Assembly: GCA_021841795.1 (NCBI GenBank)
Contig: JAKCDN010000137.1
Span: 1-7,901, forward strand
DNA length: 7,901 nucleotides
Source: Acidobacteriota bacterium
GTDB taxonomy: Bacteria; Acidobacteriota; Terriglobia; Terriglobales; Acidobacteriaceae
Reading direction: 5' to 3'
Part shown: in pieces, positions 5,923-7,901 of the stretch
Layout of the letters: each line of letters begins with the position of its first letter
Numbering within the stretch: position 1 is the first letter of the stretch
Notes under the pieces: model-generated
Told to the model about the DNA's origin: nothing
What the model saw: only the letters and a program-made list of their open reading frames with translations
The model's database searches: none
Made by a program: the position numbers and the translations under genes

Positions 5923-7485
5923 ATGGATCGAAGAGAGCTGATAAAACTCAGCGCGGGCGCGATGCTGGCGGGGATGGTCTCCGGCGCGGCGGCGGCCCCG
6001 GCCGGCAAGGCGGGAAAACAGGTTGAGCAGTGGGGAGTATTCGAGGCCGCGTTCCCGGGGCCGGCAACTGGAAATCCCTTTGTCGAAGTTCAGTTTGGGG
6101 CCCGGTTTACCTTTGGGCACCGGACGGTGGAGGTGGCCGGATTCTACGATGGCGACGGAACGTACAAGGTGCGTTTCTCACCCGACACGGCGGGGCAGTG
6201 GAGTTACGAGACCAGCAGCAACGTGAAAGAACTCACGGGGCAAAGCGGGGGATTTTCATGCACGGCAGCAGCGGGCGGCGATCATGGCCCGGTGTTGACG
6301 GCCCACAATTTTCACTTTCAGTACGCGGATGCGACGCCTTATTTTCCGTTTGGGACAACCTGCTATTCATATGGATTTATCGGGGAGCCGTACGCTGGTG
6401 AGACGCTGAAGAACCTGCGGGAAGCAGGGTTCAACAAGGTGCGCATTTGCCTGCTGCCGAAGCCGCTGGGGAAACTGCAGCCGGTGGCGATGCCGTATGA
6501 GCGCGTCGGGGAGGCGTTGCCGCCCGGGGCAGAGAACCTTGCCGACAGCAGCACGAGCAAGGAGCAGTTCGATCTGGCGCGCTTCAATCCGGCGTACTTT
6601 CAGCAATTTGAGCTGCGGGTTCAGGCGCTGATGGAGGCCGGCATCGAGGCGGACGTGATTCTTTTTCATCCGTATGATGCCTGGGGGTTCAAGGCGATGG
6701 GGCCGGAAGCCGATGATCGCTACCTGCGGTACGCGGTGGCGCGGCTTTCCGCATATCGGAACGTCTGGTGGTCGATCGCCAACGAATACGATCTGGTGCG
6801 CTCGAAGACGATGGCGGATTGGGATCGCTTTTTCCGCATCGTGCAGGAATCTGATCCGCACAGCAGGCTGCGGTCGATTCATCACAGCCATGTGCCGTAT
6901 GACCACTCGAAGCCGTGGTGCACGCACGCCAGCCTGCAGGAATACGACTTTGAGCGGTCGGGAGAGCGCCTGGCGGCATGGAACAAGCCGATTATCTATG
7001 ACGAGATTCAGTACGAGGGCAACATCGCGCGGCGCTGGGGGAATCTTTCGCCGGAGGAGATGACCTATCGATTCTGGCGGGCAACGGTTTACGGGGTATA
7101 CGCGACGCACGGCGAGACGTACATGTCCACGGACGGAGGCCCGGTGTGGTCGGACGCGGGCCGATTGCACGGAAGCAGTCCGGCGCGCATTACGTATCTG
7201 CGCAAACTGCTGGAGCGAACAGGAACCACGGGTTTGATGGCGGCGGAGAAGCCGTATTACCTGAACGCGGGCAATCCAGGTCAGGTGATTCTCTACTACT
7301 TCGATTACCACTGCGCAGGGGAGTACGAGTTTCCGCTGCCGGGGAACACGAAGTTCAAGGCGACGATGATCGATCCGTGGGCCATGACGGAGACGCCGCT
7401 GGCGGGTGTGTACAGCGGCAAGAGCAAGATCACGCTGACCGGGAGACCGCATATGGCGGTGCTGTTTGAGAGAGCCGGAGCTTAA
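5923..7485 (+). CDS. Tat-exported glycoside hydrolase: DUF5060 domain, DUF4038-like TIM barrel, DUF5605-like C-terminus
   Basis: A 520-residue exported hydrolase of uncharacterised specificity. It begins with a twin-arginine signal (MDRRELIKLSAGAMLAG, hydrophobic stretch, AAA near residue 24). Residues about 35-105 form a DUF5060-type beta domain (WGVFEAAFPGPATGNPF, YKVRFSPDTAGQWSYET). A clan GH-A-like (beta/alpha)8 barrel starts near residue 130 (ADATPYFPFGTTCYSY). WWSIANEYD has Asn287-Glu288 at the expected end of strand 4, the likely acid/base; IIYDEIQYEGN supplies Glu361 as the likely nucleophile, with Glu365 an alternative. Residues about 445-519 look like the small C-terminal DUF5605-type sandwich. 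The start has strong purine-rich ribosome sites (AGAGGAGAGAGGAA, 5907-5920). It is the first gene of an apparent operon, 63 bp before the next exported protein, and diverges from the IclR-type gene. Domain names are from recall; catalytic residues are inferred by motif position, and the substrate is unknown. Confidence 0.88.
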   Translation: MDRRELIKLSAGAMLAGMVSGAAAAPAGKAGKQVEQWGVFEAAFPGPATGNPFVEVQFGARFTFGHRTVEVAGFYDGDGTYKVRFSPDTAGQWSYETSSNVKELTGQSGGFSCTAAAGGDHGPVLTAHNFHFQYADATPYFPFGTTCYSYGFIGEPYAGETLKNLREAGFNKVRICLLPKPLGKLQPVAMPYERVGEALPPGAENLADSSTSKEQFDLARFNPAYFQQFELRVQALMEAGIEADVILFHPYDAWGFKAMGPEADDRYLRYAVARLSAYRNVWWSIANEYDLVRSKTMADWDRFFRIVQESDPHSRLRSIHHSHVPYDHSKPWCTHASLQEYDFERSGERLAAWNKPIIYDEIQYEGNIARRWGNLSPEEMTYRFWRATVYGVYATHGETYMSTDGGPVWSDAGRLHGSSPARITYLRKLLERTGTTGLMAAEKPYYLNAGNPGQVILYYFDYHCAGEYEFPLPGNTKFKATMIDPWAMTETPLAGVYSGKSKITLTGRPHMAVLFERAGA

Positions 7486-7548
7486 CCAGCATGCACAAGA
7501 CGGGAGTGATTTGCGTTGATGGGAGAGATGGCAGCAAGGGAAATGAAG

Positions 7549-7901
7549 ATGGGAAAAGATAATCGGCTTCATGGCCGGGTCAGGAGACGCGCCGCTCGCC
7601 TGGCAGGCGGCGCAGTTCTTGCTATCGCGACATCGCTTTCGGCGGGCGCGGCGAGGATTGCAGTGGTCACGGCAAAGGGTGCGACGGCGCGGGAGCTGTA
7701 CGGGGCGGAGAAGCTGCGGTCGGCGGCGGCGGGATTGCCGTCCGCGCCAGCCGGAGCGCGCATTGTGGCCGCGGTGCGCAGCGCGCCGTTGCTGGCGCAC
7801 TTCGATTTGCAGGAGTTCTGGCCGCAGGCCGAGGAAGCATTTCTGATCAAGCAGATTGGTCGCACGTGGATTGTGACCGGGTCCGATCCGTCGGGTGTTC
7901 T
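7549..7901 (+). CDS. Exported protein resembling the N-terminal domain of GH67/GH115-type alpha-glucuronidases, 3' truncated
   Basis: Frame 1 is open from after TGA at 7507-7509 to the window end, giving 117 complete codons from the start chosen here. ATG at 7549 has AAGGGA 7 nt upstream; ATGs at 7519, 7528 and 7543 are in-frame alternatives. A basic N-terminus (RVRRRAARLAG) and a hydrophobic run (GAVLAIATSLSAGAA) form a signal peptide. Next come a beta strand RIAVVTAKG, a helix-like ARELYGAEKLRSAA, a strand RIVAAVRSAPLL, and finally AFLIKQIGRTWIVTGSDPSGVL (residues 97-118). The order strand, helix, strand, then G-x-D-x-x-G-V/L is the signature of the alpha/beta domain that precedes the barrel in GH67, GH115, GH20 and GH84 enzymes. 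The catalytic part is outside the window, so the family assignment is tentative. The 63-bp gap with no terminator suggests co-transcription with the preceding hydrolase. High Ala/Gly/Arg content is normal for a GC-rich signal peptide. Confidence 0.68.
   Translation, partial: MGKDNRLHGRVRRRAARLAGGAVLAIATSLSAGAARIAVVTAKGATARELYGAEKLRSAAAGLPSAPAGARIVAAVRSAPLLAHFDLQEFWPQAEEAFLIKQIGRTWIVTGSDPSGV

Noticed and set aside
6367..7800. 477-codon minus-strand open frame
   Set aside because: It is opposite the DUF5060 hydrolase and the next gene, is extremely Arg/His/Pro-rich, and has no domain or ribosome-site support.
7571..7846. 91-codon plus-strand frame near the window end
   Set aside because: Arg-rich out-of-frame shadow of the signal-peptide-bearing frame beginning at 7549.
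1..7901. CRISPR array, tRNA, rRNA, insertion sequence or phage attachment site
   Set aside because: No regularly spaced repeats, cloverleaf, transposase or terminal inverted repeats with target duplication were seen on either strand.

Overview
The window is GC-rich chromosomal DNA that most resembles Acidobacteriota (class Terriglobia, soil types such as Granulicella, Terriglobus or Edaphobacter). The main reason is the 1225-residue outer-membrane receptor. It has an N-terminal carboxypeptidase-regulatory-like domain and an Oar-like barrel, a type strongly expanded in that phylum. The taxon is an inference from protein style; there is no rRNA or other marker gene.

Layout, left to right: (1) the 3' end of a plus-strand GH35/DUF5597 beta-galactosidase-type gene (1-468); (2) a perfect bidirectional terminator palindrome (514-554) separating it from (3) a convergent minus-strand TonB-dependent-receptor-like gene (569-4246); (4) a non-coding stretch of about 595 bp (4247-4841) holding a candidate receptor promoter with an overlapping palindrome, a minus-strand terminator-like hairpin and a REP-like inverted repeat; (5) a minus-strand IclR-family regulator (start chosen at 5675); (6) a divergent intergenic region of 247 bp with two palindromic candidate operators and promoters in both directions; (7) a plus-strand, Tat-exported DUF5060/TIM-barrel glycoside hydrolase (5923-7485); (8) 63 bp downstream, the 5' part of a second exported protein (from 7549, running off the window) that resembles the N-terminal alpha/beta domain of GH67/GH115-type alpha-glucuronidases.

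Taken together this looks like a carbohydrate-utilisation locus. Exported hydrolases would cut a plant-type heteropolysaccharide, the outer-membrane receptor would import oligosaccharides, and the IclR protein would sense a breakdown product and control the divergent hydrolase operon. No SusD-like protein is present in the window. The substrate cannot be read from the sequence; the GH35 and alpha-glucuronidase-like context hints at a galactose- and uronate-bearing polymer. I see no mobile element, CRISPR array, tRNA or rRNA.
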